Source of the DNA: Paenibacillus yonginensis
GTDB taxonomy: Bacteria > Bacillota > Bacilli > Paenibacillales > Paenibacillaceae
Direction: 5' to 3'
DNA: 64,000 bases
Assembly (NCBI RefSeq): GCF_001685395.1
Contig: NZ_CP014167.1
Location: forward strand, 248,001 to 312,000
In this document: piece by piece, positions 39,166 through 47,957 of the stretch
Layout: each line of letters begins with the position of its first letter
Position numbering within the stretch: the first letter of the stretch is position 1
The notes under the pieces: model-generated
What the model saw: only the letters and a program-made list of their open reading frames with translations
Told to the model about the DNA's origin: nothing
Databases searched by the model: none
Program-made: the position numbers and the translations under genes

Positions 39166-39600
39166 CTAGGCTTGCTTATTCCATACATGCCTATGAGGAT
39201 AAAGCTCTTTGATCCGTTTCTTAAGCTCCGATAATTGGGCATCTTCATTATCGAAATCGCCTGTTATGCATCCTGAACAAAACTGGTGACTGTTGATTAG
39301 CATCGTTTTGTAGCTGTTGTTGTTTAACGTATGTAAGGCTCTTTGTGCGGCTTCGGGAAACCGGACAGGCTGACGATTGAACAGATGACAAGCCCAATAA
39401 ATTTCACTTTTGAATCTGGTCGAATGAATATGACTGAACTCTTCTATGCTCATCTGAACCGGCGTGTGTTTGTTAGAAAGCGTAATGATCTGGTGATCGC
39501 CTATATAGATGCCCGAATACTCCCCCAGACCTTCATATAAAGCGGCAATCACAATCGAACCTCTGCCTGGCATGGACGGTTTCAATAAATGTGCTAACAT
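39166..39600 (-). CDS. LRAT/NC-domain-like protein lacking catalytic residues
   Basis: A 144-residue protein. PGRGSIVIAALYEGLGEYSG followed by IYIGDHQIITL resembles the first half of the LRAT/NC (NlpC-like) fold, and SYKTMLINSHQFCSGCITGD resembles the block usually written NNCEHFxxWCxTG. If the alignment is right, the catalytic His is replaced by Tyr and the catalytic Cys of NC by Ser, while the later Cys and TG are kept. It would then be a non-enzymatic relative. It has no signal peptide and no clear operon partner. Family assignment is by eye only. Confidence 0.55.
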   Translation of the reverse strand: MLAHLLKPSMPGRGSIVIAALYEGLGEYSGIYIGDHQIITLSNKHTPVQMSIEEFSHIHSTRFKSEIYWACHLFNRQPVRFPEAAQRALHTLNNNSYKTMLINSHQFCSGCITGDFDNEDAQLSELKKRIKELYPHRHVWNKQA

Positions 39601-39702
39601 GTGATACCTTCTTTATAAGTAAAATAATTCCAACAATAGGAATTATAAAACGCATCCGAATGTTAATCAATACTGCAAAAGTAGGACATATGTCGTTTCG
39701 AG

Positions 39703-39746
39703 AAAAAAATCCCCTGCTGATGGTTGGCCCGCAGCAGGGGATTTTC
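39703..39746 (-). terminator. Terminator of the cyclophilin gene
   Basis: On the minus strand, AAAATCCCCTGCTG pairs with CAGCAGGGGATTTT and is followed by a T tract. Confidence 0.9.
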
Positions 39747-39748
39747 GT

Positions 39749-40540
39749 CTAATTCGAACCGACTTTTTCTGGTTCAGGGTAGGTTTTGCCCTTGGTATCT
39801 ACCGTTACCTTGCTCATCACATCCAGGTCGTTATCGGCAGGCATATCATTGCTGTCACGCGGCAGATTGACGATTGCGTCTACGGTGCTCATGCCTTTAA
39901 TAACTTTGCCAAAAGCAGCATACTGCCCGTCCAGGTAATCGGCATCAGCCACCATGATAAAGAACTGCGAACCGCCGGAATTGGGATCCTGCGCCCGGGC
40001 CATGGAAATAACGCCTCGGGTATGCTTCAGATCGTTTTTCACGCCATTTGTTGTGAATTCTCCGGCAATAGAATATCCCGGACCGCCTGTGCCATTGCCT
40101 TGCGGGTCGCCGCCTTGAATCATAAAGCCGGGGATAACGCGGTGGAATTTGGTTCCGTCATAAAATCCTTTTTGAACAAGGGAAATAAAGTTGTTGACGG
40201 TATTGGGTGCTGCTTTGGGATACAGTTCGATTTGGATTTGGTTGCCGGTCTTCATTTCGATAGTCACAACAGGATTATCCGTCGATGTAAAGGCAGGATC
40301 AGGTTGAACCTCTTTGGAGGGATCATCCGCAACCGGACCAGTGGAAGCTGGAGCTTCCGAGCTTGGAGCCTCTGAAGAATCAGCGCTGTCCCCGGCATTG
40401 CCCGAAGCGTTGGAACCTGAAGTCTGGGTGGAATTCCCGGCGTTGCTTGCTTCCGGTTTGTTCCCGCAGGCGGTCAAGGCAAAAACGAATACCAGCATGA
40501 GAGCAAGTAAAGCTGGAGTAAACAAATTGCGGCGTTTCAT
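39749..40540 (-). CDS. Peptidyl-prolyl isomerase, cyclophilin-type lipoprotein
   Basis: An exported folding catalyst of 263 residues. The lipobox ALTAC puts the lipid on Cys25. A serine-, alanine- and glycine-rich tether (about 28-85) holds the cyclophilin domain (about 90-255) off the membrane. Active-site features are FYDGTKFHRVIPGFMIQGGD (Arg, Phe), GSQFFIMV (Gln-Phe-Phe) and LDGQYAAFGKVIKGM (in place of the Trp-type cyclosporin loop). AGGAGG precedes the ATG. Monocistronic with its own terminator. Confidence 0.93.
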   Translation of the reverse strand: MKRRNLFTPALLALMLVFVFALTACGNKPEASNAGNSTQTSGSNASGNAGDSADSSEAPSSEAPASTGPVADDPSKEVQPDPAFTSTDNPVVTIEMKTGNQIQIELYPKAAPNTVNNFISLVQKGFYDGTKFHRVIPGFMIQGGDPQGNGTGGPGYSIAGEFTTNGVKNDLKHTRGVISMARAQDPNSGGSQFFIMVADADYLDGQYAAFGKVIKGMSTVDAIVNLPRDSNDMPADNDLDVMSKVTVDTKGKTYPEPEKVGSN

Positions 40541-40691
40541 GAAATGACATCCTCCTTGATTGACTTCATTTAAAATTTTGATAATACTATCATAACCGAG
40601 TTTGCTTCCAGAATAAACTTCGACAAATTTCGCGCTTTTTATGCTATGGTATAGCTATATTATTTGTAAAAGCAGGAATAGGAAGGAAGCT

Positions 40692-41762
40692 ATGATTGAG
40701 AAACTGATTAACAACTTTACGCTGCTGACAAGTTTTCTGTTTTTCGGCAATATGATCCGCTCCAGATATGTTAAGGATGCCCGGACAAACTTGATAGGGA
40801 TTCGTATGATCGAAGGTGGGATCCTGGGGATCTTTGGGGTAGTCCTTATTCATTTTTCTTTTCCTGTCACGGAATATGTAAGGGCGGATGCCCGTCAGCT
40901 GGCATTGCTGGTGTCTGTGTATCTGGGAGGCTGGCTGTCTGGAGTTTGTACACTGGTGGTCATGTCCGTTTACCGCCTGTTTTTTGTACATGGATTTAAC
41001 GGAACTTCGGTGATTGCCGCCGTCAACATATTTATTACATTTGGAATCGCAATCAGTTTAATCAGCAAAGGGAAATTGAAATTCAAGCGGTGGGCGGCCG
41101 CTCTGCTGTCAACGGACGTTCTGACGCTTGTTTCTTTATTTGTGCCGCTTAAAGGCAAAGCGCCTGTAGAGCTTGTTTATTTCGTCATTTTTTATTTGAT
41201 CAGCGGGTTGCTGCTTTATTTCATGATCCGTTATTTGAAGCTGACACATGTGATGATGCAGCGAATGAAAGAAGCCGCAGCGAGGGACCATCTCACTGGA
41301 CTTTATAACACCCGGTCATTGGAAGCCTATTTTGAGCACCGGTTGGAAAGCAGTGAAAATGTAAATCTTCCTTACTCCATGCTGGTTATCGACATTGACC
41401 ATTTCAAGGAAGTGAACGATACTTACGGTCATGCTGCGGGGGATGCTGTCCTTGTTCAGTTAGCGGAGGTGCTGAATGATTCGTTCCGTACGGGTGATTA
41501 TATCGCAAGGAAGGGCGGAGAAGAGTTTGTAGTTATCGTAGAGCGGTGCGGGAAGGATAAAATCGGTCATGTCGCGGAAAATATGAGAAAAAATGTGCAA
41601 AACACGCCTTTTATTCTCCCTGATGGGACGAGGCTTGCCCTGACGGTCTCCGTCGGGGCTGCTTCTTATCCTCAGACGGCATGCGGAGAGCTGTTTGAGC
41701 AAGCAGACCGGATGTTATATAAAGCCAAGAACCAGGGCCGCAATCAGGTCTGCATCAGTTAA
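40692..41762 (+). CDS. Diguanylate cyclase with 5TMR-LYT-type membrane domain
   Basis: Makes cyclic di-GMP. The 356-residue protein has about five to six N-terminal helices (about 10-190) of the 5TM-5TMR_LYT sensor type, then a GGDEF domain. The active-site GGEEF is at 275-279, and RTGD at 266-269, five residues ahead, is an inhibitory I-site, so product feedback is likely. [16 protein letters not shown] and [12 protein letters not shown] are present. The ATG at 40692 (AGGAAGGA upstream) is preferred over an in-frame TTG at 40641. The chemoreceptor gene follows after 38 nt. Confidence 0.92.
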   Translation: MIEKLINNFTLLTSFLFFGNMIRSRYVKDARTNLIGIRMIEGGILGIFGVVLIHFSFPVTEYVRADARQLALLVSVYLGGWLSGVCTLVVMSVYRLFFVHGFNGTSVIAAVNIFITFGIAISLISKGKLKFKRWAAALLSTDVLTLVSLFVPLKGKAPVELVYFVIFYLISGLLLYFMIRYLKLTHVMMQRMKEAAARDHLTGLYNTRSLEAYFEHRLESSENVNLPYSMLVIDIDHFKEVNDTYGHAAGDAVLVQLAEVLNDSFRTGDYIARKGGEEFVVIVERCGKDKIGHVAENMRKNVQNTPFILPDGTRLALTVSVGAASYPQTACGELFEQADRMLYKAKNQGRNQVCIS

Positions 41763-41800
41763 ACCGGATTGCCGTTAGATGGGAGGAGGATCGCCTGGCT

Positions 41801-43720
41801 GTGCTGCTGCTGCCCAGTCTGTACATTGGTCTCAGCACGTATCGCTCGACAGGCAGCGAGCTGCAGAGCCAGCTTATGGACAGCGCAAATGAAAGCGTAA
41901 ACACAGTTAATGATATCGTAACGGGCACCTTGACGGCCAAATACAGTGATTTGGCTTATTATGCCAATTCTATCAGCGGAGCAGACGCGGAACGTGGAAC
42001 CTTGGGTTCCGGGCAGAACCTGCAGGATAGCTTAACTCAATACGTGAATACCCATTATGATGTGCTTGATATTTATATCGTCGGCGACAACGGAGTCAGC
42101 CGGCATGGAGCCCCGGAGGGGAAAACAGCCGATAACTTCCGCAAGGAGACGATTTATACGGATGCCATCAAGAATCCCGGCAAAACGATTGTATCGTCCG
42201 TATTCCAAACGGCCGCCGGCCAGAACTCGGTTTCCATCTCCCGCGGTTTGTCCGACGGTAAAGGAATTGTAGCGATGGATCTGAATCTGGAATCTCTGGC
42301 CGCGCTTACCGATTTGAAGGTGGGCAAAGAAGGATATGTCATTATGCTGGACGGCTCAAATCATTACATTGTCCATCCAGGTTATGATGACATAGGCCAA
42401 GAAGAAACCGCCGATTTTGTTCAGCTGATGAATACAGGAGACAGCGGACAATTTTCTTATCAGCTGGAGGGCTCGGACAGAAAGATGATCTTTGCGACCA
42501 ACCAGCTGACAGGCTGGAAGATCGGCGGCGTAATCTTTGACAAAGAAATTACGGGAGTCAGCCGGAGCATCGGTTTAACTACGCTGTGGGTGATCGTTTC
42601 TGCGGTTGTTCTTGGCGGTCTGCTGATCTTCTGGGTGATTCGCTCGATCCTGAAGCCGCTGGTGCAGTTAAAGGAGTCGACTGCCCGCATCGGACAAGGT
42701 TATTTGAATGAACGGCTGGAGCTGGCCAGAAGAGATGAGATTGGCGAGTTGGCCGAGAATTTTCAGCGGATGGTCGATAATCTCAAAGACACAATTGTAA
42801 TGGTTCGGGATACTTCCAGAAGTTTATCAGGGTCTGCATCGCAGCTGGCCGCTGGCGCCGATCAATCCCAATCGTCCATCACACAGGTTACAGAGGCTAT
42901 TCAGCAGGTTGCAAGCGGCGGGGAGAAGCAGCTGGCCAGCATGGAAGCCGGAGCGGCCAACGTCAATAATCTGGTGAACGAAGTGGCGGAAGTCGCCAAC
43001 GAAATTGGAGAAGTTCATCTTATGATGAACGTAACCTCCCAGCTGGCCCAGGAAGGCAATGAAGCTGTGGCGACTACAAACAGCAAAATGGATTCCATAC
43101 ATCTTCATGTAGAAGAACTGGATCGAGTGGTAAAAGGGTTAAGCAGCCGCACAGAAGAAATCGGCAGCATTGTAACGGTTATTGCCGGCATCGCTCAGCA
43201 GACTAATCTGCTGGCTCTAAACGCCTCAATTGAGGCGGCCAGAGCCGGGGAACAGGGGCGCGGGTTTGCTGTAGTTGCTACGGAGGTCCGGAAGCTCGCG
43301 GAGAACTCGGCGGGATTTGCCGATAAAATTCGTGAGCTGATTGAGAAGGTGACCGAAGAGATGACAGGCGCGCAGGCCTCGATGGAGCACGTGGCGGCTT
43401 CGGTGAGCCAAGGCATCGAGGCGGCCCAAACGTCCGAAACCGCGTTCAGCCATATTTTGATCACCGTTCAGGGGCTGGCGCAAAGTATCGAAGCTTCAGC
43501 CGACAAGCTGCAGCGAATGAAAGAAGAGGCGGGAAACGTCAATCAGGCGATCAGTCAGGTTCAGCAGCTTTCCAGAGAGAATGCCAGAAATACCGAAACG
43601 ATTTCGGCTTCTGCGGAAGAACAGCTTGCCGTAGCCCAGGAAGTGGCGGGATCAACAGAAGAATTGAAGAAGAAAGCGGAGGAACTGAACGAATTAATCA
43701 GCCGATTTACCATTAATTAA
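41801..43720 (+). CDS. Methyl-accepting chemotaxis protein with Cache-type sensor
   Basis: A chemoreceptor of 639 residues: extracellular dCache-like domain (about 20-245), second helix (about 258-280), HAMP, and a cytoplasmic signalling coiled coil with the conserved tip around [20 protein letters not shown] and [19 protein letters not shown]. The start is odd. GTG 41801, 11 nt after GGGAGGAGG, leaves only about 13 residues of the first helix ([10 protein letters not shown]) and no basic cytoplasmic end; an in-frame CTG at 41795 would add two residues. The 5' end may have been lost. It probably shares a transcript with the upstream diguanylate cyclase. Confidence 0.9.
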   Translation: MLLLPSLYIGLSTYRSTGSELQSQLMDSANESVNTVNDIVTGTLTAKYSDLAYYANSISGADAERGTLGSGQNLQDSLTQYVNTHYDVLDIYIVGDNGVSRHGAPEGKTADNFRKETIYTDAIKNPGKTIVSSVFQTAAGQNSVSISRGLSDGKGIVAMDLNLESLAALTDLKVGKEGYVIMLDGSNHYIVHPGYDDIGQEETADFVQLMNTGDSGQFSYQLEGSDRKMIFATNQLTGWKIGGVIFDKEITGVSRSIGLTTLWVIVSAVVLGGLLIFWVIRSILKPLVQLKESTARIGQGYLNERLELARRDEIGELAENFQRMVDNLKDTIVMVRDTSRSLSGSASQLAAGADQSQSSITQVTEAIQQVASGGEKQLASMEAGAANVNNLVNEVAEVANEIGEVHLMMNVTSQLAQEGNEAVATTNSKMDSIHLHVEELDRVVKGLSSRTEEIGSIVTVIAGIAQQTNLLALNASIEAARAGEQGRGFAVVATEVRKLAENSAGFADKIRELIEKVTEEMTGAQASMEHVAASVSQGIEAAQTSETAFSHILITVQGLAQSIEASADKLQRMKEEAGNVNQAISQVQQLSRENARNTETISASAEEQLAVAQEVAGSTEELKKKAEELNELISRFTIN

Positions 43721-43758
43721 TGGTTGCAAGAGGAAATGGTTACAAGAGGACAAGCAAG

Positions 43759-43790
43759 CAAGCACCTCCGGCCCAGCCGGGGGTGCTTGT
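43759..43790. terminator. Terminator between the chemoreceptor and the acidic protein
   Basis: Thirteen-bp stem CAAGCACCTCCGG / CCGGGGGTGCTTG (one wobble), 5-nt loop, between convergent genes. Confidence 0.8.
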
Positions 43791-43800
43791 CTGGTCTAGA

Positions 43801-44208
43801 TCACCGCTGCGGGCTTCCCTGCGGAGGAGCATCTTCTTCGTCTGCACCGGCGCCATTGATCAAATCAGTTCCATGCATGACATCAACGGGCTGAGCGGCT
43901 GCATCCACCGGACTTTCAGGCTGGATATCGTCCGCATCCGGAACATCGGGCAGTTCGCCTTGTTCAAGAAGTTCGCTATTCCGCTCGGTGTGTTCATCAT
44001 AGGCACTGAGGCTTTGCGTGATTCGGGTATCATGGGGTAGAAGATCATCGCTTGGAATATCGTTCTCGGGATTATAATCCGCAAGCAGCTCGTATTGCTC
44101 ATACATCCGGTCACCGTAAGTTTTGTCTACCGGGTCCTCCAGATTGCTTCTTGAAGGGTGTCCGTTGAATTCACTCATTTCATCGAACTTATCGTCGTAA
44201 TTGTCCAT
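43801..44208 (-). CDS. Acidic hypothetical protein
   Basis: A very acidic 135-residue protein without signal peptide, helix prediction or cysteine. It is rich in Asp, Glu and Pro and probably disordered (MDNYDDKFDEMSEFNGHPS, then ENDIPSDDLLPHDTRI). I do not recognise it. Upstream in-frame codons exist, but GGGAGGAC lies 6 nt before the ATG at 44208. A short membrane protein gene lies 80 nt upstream on the same strand; the two may be co-expressed. Confidence 0.6.
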   Translation of the reverse strand: MDNYDDKFDEMSEFNGHPSRSNLEDPVDKTYGDRMYEQYELLADYNPENDIPSDDLLPHDTRITQSLSAYDEHTERNSELLEQGELPDVPDADDIQPESPVDAAAQPVDVMHGTDLINGAGADEEDAPPQGSPQR

Positions 44209-44287
44209 TGGATAGTCCTCCCATCCGAAAATCATTTCCTTAATTGGAGTTTACCCAAACTACGCTCAAAACAACCGAACCTTCCCT

Positions 44288-44464
44288 TTAGAATCTAGGG
44301 AATACATATCTGACCAGGAAGTATAAAAATCCAAAAAACAGGATGATATAGGCAGCGTATTTAATAAAGGTTGAAGCAACTCTGCTGGAATCCGAACTTT
44401 TATGGATTTCCCTGTGTTCCACGTCTACGTCGCTGGTTTCACGGCGATCCCTTGGTTCGTACAT
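44288..44464 (-). CDS. Small single-helix membrane protein, unknown
   Basis: A 58-residue protein: a charged N-terminus (YEPRDRRETSDVDVEHREIH), a linker and one membrane helix near the C-terminus (YAAYIILFFGFLYFLVRYVF). The ATG at 44464 has GGAGG 8 nt upstream. The frame also opens at a TTG further up, overlapping that site. Family not recognised. It precedes the acidic protein gene on the same strand. Confidence 0.6.
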   Translation of the reverse strand: MYEPRDRRETSDVDVEHREIHKSSDSSRVASTFIKYAAYIILFFGFLYFLVRYVFPRF

Positions 44465-44670
44465 GGGTTTCTCCTCCTTCAAATATAGTCCAAAATGAAA
44501 CGGTTATTCCTTGAACATTTAATAAACGTCTGCCCCATTCCTGAACCAGGGAGGATTATCTATTTACCCCTCTGGTAAAATTTGATAATGTTAGTTTGTG
44601 TTTTATGAAGGAAAATAAGGAGAGACGGTGGACAACGCCTGATGAATATAACCAAGCTCAGGGGTGGCGA

Positions 44671-46584
44671 ATGAAGTATTTGTTAAAAGCAGTGGTGTTT
44701 ATTTTAGTTGCACTGATTATGGGTGCGGTTATTGTGCCGGCCGCAGATTGGAGCGACCAAGCCGGGGACAGCACCAAAATCAGCACCTGGCAAGTTTGGC
44801 AGGTCAACTCTTTAATACCGGATATGTCGGAACAGCAGCTTGAACAGGTCGGACAGTGGCTTCAGGCCGACGCTGCCCACCCGCTGCCTGCAGGAAGGCA
44901 AAGCAGCGGCCGTACGGAGTCGATGTGGATTCGGGTGACTTTGCCTGCGGCAACTGGGAATGCGGCCATCATTATCCGTAAACTTTATGGAGAACGGGTC
45001 AGAGTCCTGTATGATGACAAGGTGATTTACAGTGTGGATCACCCGAGCGGCCGTGATGCCAACAATCTGTTGCTGCCCGTTAAACCGGCTGATGCTCCCG
45101 GGCTTCAGACCATTTACATAGGTGTCTCTTCCAACAGCGGCAGAATCGGTCTGCATGAAGATGTGCGGACCGGAGCTTTTATACCTCTGCTTATTGATTT
45201 TGTTAAAAAGGATTTGTCCGATTTCGTGCTGGGAAGCGCCTTTATCTTTATTTCGGTCATTATGCTGCTATGCACATTGTTTCTGAATGAAGCTAATATC
45301 CGGGGCTGGCTGGCCTTGGCTGTGATCATTTTATGTATAGGCGTCCTCGTCATTACGTATTCGCCCTTTCTGTACACCTACTACGGACAATACGAAGCTT
45401 TCTATTATAACCTGTTTGATACAGCCCTCTTTGTGTTCCTGCCCGTGTTTATCTTTTATGTAGAGCAGATTTTTGATAAGGAAAAATATGTGGTAATTAT
45501 CCGGATCAGCCGGATTTTCCAGACGGTATATTCCCTGATTTGTTTTGCGCTGCTCCTGCTCAACCGTTTGACGGTATTCGGCATTCAGTCTACATATGAT
45601 GAAGTAACAGGTACCCTTCTTGGATATGTGATGATTGCCGAACTTGCTTTACTGGTGCTTTTTGCTGGCTGGAATGCTTTGAGAGGCAGCAAGGAGGGCA
45701 TTATTTTCACCATCGGGTTTGCGATCCTTGCGTTAACGGGTATAGGCGAGCTGATTTTCTATTATGCCAGCGGCCAGCAGTACCGGCTGGTGCTGTGGAA
45801 ATGGGGGGTGCTTTGTTTCGTCATTTCTCTCATCATTATTCTGGGCCGGAGATTCGCTCGAAATCATGAGCAGGTCGTGGAGTATTCCCGCAAACTGGAA
45901 ATGTTCAATAATGAACTGCAGCGTTCGGAGAAAATGGAAATTATAAGCGTGCTCGCCGCTTCCGTTGCTCACGAGGTCCGCAATCCGCTTCAGGTCACGC
46001 GGGGCTTCATCCAGCTGCTAAGCGAGAAACAGCAGAAGGGGCAGGACCGGGTTTATTTGGATCTGGCTCTTGAAGAACTGGATCGCGCTTCGGGAATTAT
46101 TACGGACTTTCTGACCTTCGCCAAGCCGGAAGGAAGCAAAATCCGCAAGCTGAATGTTAGCGAAGAGTTCAGGCATATCGAAGGGATTTTGCAGCCGATG
46201 GTCCATTTAACAGGCGGGAAAATTGCCGTAGATATTCCGTCTGATCTTAGCGTCATGGGGAGCTCCTCCAAATTTAAACAGGCCTGCATCAACATTATCA
46301 AGAACAGCATTGAATCCTTCCAGGGAGAAGGGGAGATTCTCGTTTGGGCTTACGAGGTTAACGCGCATGTATACATTCATATTAAGGATAATGGAGAGGG
46401 GATGACAGAAGAGGAAATGGGCCGACTGGGAGAGCCGTATTTCTCCAATAAAACAAAAGGAACCGGATTAGGACTGATGGTCACTTTCCGGATTATTGAG
46501 GCCATGGGGGGAACACTGAATTTCTCAAGCGAAAAAGGCAAAGGAACCGAAGCTGTGCTCCGGTTCCCGTCAGGCGGACCCTGA
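44671..46584 (+). CDS. Membrane sensor histidine kinase, 7TMR-DISM type
   Basis: A sensor kinase of about 637 residues: a first helix or signal anchor (KYLLKAVVFILVALIMGAVI), an extracellular domain of about 170 residues, seven membrane helices, a short coiled coil, then the HisKA box ASVAHEVRNPLQ (phospho-acceptor His434) and HATPase motifs (IIKNSIESF, DNGEGM, KGTGLGL). The H-box resembles Spo0-pathway kinases rather than ComP/DegS types. No response regulator adjoins it. The start is uncertain: the ATG at 44605 is in frame but lacks a ribosome site. It converges on the RiPP precursor gene with 37 nt between stops. Confidence 0.88.
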   Translation: MKYLLKAVVFILVALIMGAVIVPAADWSDQAGDSTKISTWQVWQVNSLIPDMSEQQLEQVGQWLQADAAHPLPAGRQSSGRTESMWIRVTLPAATGNAAIIIRKLYGERVRVLYDDKVIYSVDHPSGRDANNLLLPVKPADAPGLQTIYIGVSSNSGRIGLHEDVRTGAFIPLLIDFVKKDLSDFVLGSAFIFISVIMLLCTLFLNEANIRGWLALAVIILCIGVLVITYSPFLYTYYGQYEAFYYNLFDTALFVFLPVFIFYVEQIFDKEKYVVIIRISRIFQTVYSLICFALLLLNRLTVFGIQSTYDEVTGTLLGYVMIAELALLVLFAGWNALRGSKEGIIFTIGFAILALTGIGELIFYYASGQQYRLVLWKWGVLCFVISLIIILGRRFARNHEQVVEYSRKLEMFNNELQRSEKMEIISVLAASVAHEVRNPLQVTRGFIQLLSEKQQKGQDRVYLDLALEELDRASGIITDFLTFAKPEGSKIRKLNVSEEFRHIEGILQPMVHLTGGKIAVDIPSDLSVMGSSSKFKQACINIIKNSIESFQGEGEILVWAYEVNAHVYIHIKDNGEGMTEEEMGRLGEPYFSNKTKGTGLGLMVTFRIIEAMGGTLNFSSEKGKGTEAVLRFPSGGP

Positions 46585-46621
46585 ACGGGACCGGATAGAC
46601 AGCTTATTTTCTGATAGTCAA

Positions 46622-46867
46622 TTAAGGGTTCCACATGGCTTGCGGCTGGACATTAGCTTCAAGCACAGAAGAAGGGTTTGGAGGAAGCACCAGATAAAAC
46701 TCGTCGGCGTTCTCCTCAACGGTGCGGACTTTAATGTGATCCGGAAGGGAAATACCTAAAAATTCCTGAATAGTTCCTTTCGGATCGGACAATAACTTGC
46801 TTTTGAAAGTAGGATCTTGCCAGGCCTTCTGAATAAGCTGAGATTGAAGAAGAGCACCAGTTGACAT
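46622..46867 (-). CDS. RiPP precursor peptide with NHLP (nitrile-hydratase-like) leader
   Basis: An 81-residue peptide. Residues 10-65 match the NHLP leader pattern closely: LIQKAWQDPTFKSKLLSDPK, then GTIQEFLGISLPDHIKV and EFYLVLPPNP. Such leaders, related to nitrile hydratase alpha subunits, precede the core of many ribosomal natural products. The presumed core is the 16-residue tail SSVLEANVQPQAMWNP, with Trp79 third from the end and no Cys, Ser-Thr cluster or GG site. AAAGGGTG precedes the ATG. The class I isoprenoid enzyme gene lies 80 nt upstream on the same strand. Maturation and export genes are absent. Confidence 0.85.
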   Translation of the reverse strand: MSTGALLQSQLIQKAWQDPTFKSKLLSDPKGTIQEFLGISLPDHIKVRTVEENADEFYLVLPPNPSSVLEANVQPQAMWNP

Positions 46868-46947
46868 ACGAATTCACCCTTTCAAAATTGGTTATATTTT
46901 CCTATTTAGTGTACCATTAATAGAGAAAGATAGCTAGAGAGAATTTA

Positions 46948-47898
46948 TCATTTGACCTCGTTTTTTTTCTCCCATTTAGACAGAAAATAAGACAATCCTC
47001 CAGCTTCCAGCAGCTTTTTCTCCGCTTCGATTTGAGAGGCTCCCTGCTGCAGATTGTCCAGCAGAAAATAGTAGAAAGCATAGAGCTCCGGAACTAATGA
47101 CCGGATCTGACTTACCGTGGGTTCCCATAAAGCTGCACGCTCTGCAAAACCGGACAAAACCCCATAGGTATACAGCGCTTCGCGGATGTTCTCCTTTGAC
47201 AGCGTTTGAGAAGCAGGCAATCCCAGCTTGCTGCGGGATAAAGCAATCAGACTGTTATAAGAGCTTTCCTCCAGATCCTTCTCCCAATCCTCCCAGTCAT
47301 CCAGCATTTGCAGCACTACCAGCGTTTGGTCGACCGCCTGTTCGGTTGCGGGGATGTGTTCCTTGCTGCCCGTGTTCAGAAGCAGGCCAGTTGCGGCCAG
47401 CTTGACCAGAGAAGCTTTGTGGCCCATTCTGACCGGATTCTGGTGGAACCAATCCTGCTCGTTCTCCCCGCTTACAGCTTCGGCCCATTGGAACAAATAA
47501 CGTTTATAAAACCTCCAGAAATCCGTGGCTGCCGGGAAAATTTCCGCATAAAGCCCATGAAACTCCTCATGCAGCAGAGCAGACAGCGGTAGAACCGTAT
47601 GGAGTTCGGTTCCAGGCTTGTCCATCGCCTCATCCTGCAGATGAAAGGCCATCATGCCGAAAATATTAGCCAGGCATAGATGCCTGCTGAGACGGCGGTC
47701 CTGCCCTGCGGCGGGTTCCATCCAGAAGGGCAGCAGAAAGCAGATATAGTTGGTAGGTACCTCCCGCCTGGTTATATCAAAGCCTTCCAAATACCGCAGA
47801 GCTTGTCCCTCAAAAGGGCTGTTCCACGAGCGGATCCGCCTGCCGGCCTCTCCGAACACCACTTTCAAATCCTGTTCATAACGTTTGTACCATTCCAT
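46948..47898 (-). CDS. Class I isoprenoid synthase-fold enzyme (possible peptide prenyltransferase)
   Basis: A 316-residue all-helical protein. Two acidic motifs fit the class I isoprenoid fold: LQDEAMD (Asp89, Glu90, Asp93) as a DDxxD variant, and LDDWEDWEKDLEESSYNSLI (Asp200-Asp208) as the second metal site, which also recalls the NSE motif of terpene synthases. Lys/Arg residues for diphosphate are scattered. It is not a clear match to polyprenyl synthetases, squalene synthases or YtpB. Placed ahead of a small precursor with a C-terminal Trp, it occupies the position of ComQ. GGGAGGT precedes the ATG. Could instead be a terpene synthase. Confidence 0.7.
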   Translation of the reverse strand: MEWYKRYEQDLKVVFGEAGRRIRSWNSPFEGQALRYLEGFDITRREVPTNYICFLLPFWMEPAAGQDRRLSRHLCLANIFGMMAFHLQDEAMDKPGTELHTVLPLSALLHEEFHGLYAEIFPAATDFWRFYKRYLFQWAEAVSGENEQDWFHQNPVRMGHKASLVKLAATGLLLNTGSKEHIPATEQAVDQTLVVLQMLDDWEDWEKDLEESSYNSLIALSRSKLGLPASQTLSKENIREALYTYGVLSGFAERAALWEPTVSQIRSLVPELYAFYYFLLDNLQQGASQIEAEKKLLEAGGLSYFLSKWEKKNEVK

Positions 47899-47928
47899 CG
47901 ATCAGAGCACCTCCCGATATGTTAATAT

Positions 47929-47957
47929 ATTATAAAATATGGGACTATCTGTTTACA
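47929..47957 (-). promoter_or_regulatory. Probable promoter of the isoprenoid-enzyme/RiPP pair
   Basis: A perfect TATAAT on the minus strand (47929-47934) lies 31 nt before the ATG, with a weak -35 (TGTAAA) 17 nt further up. Confidence 0.5.

Noticed and set aside
44617-44674. A possible leader peptide (ATG 44642 to TGA 44674) whose stop overlaps the kinase start at 44671.
   Set aside because: The only good ribosome site, AAGGAG, is 19 nt from that ATG, too far to support translation.
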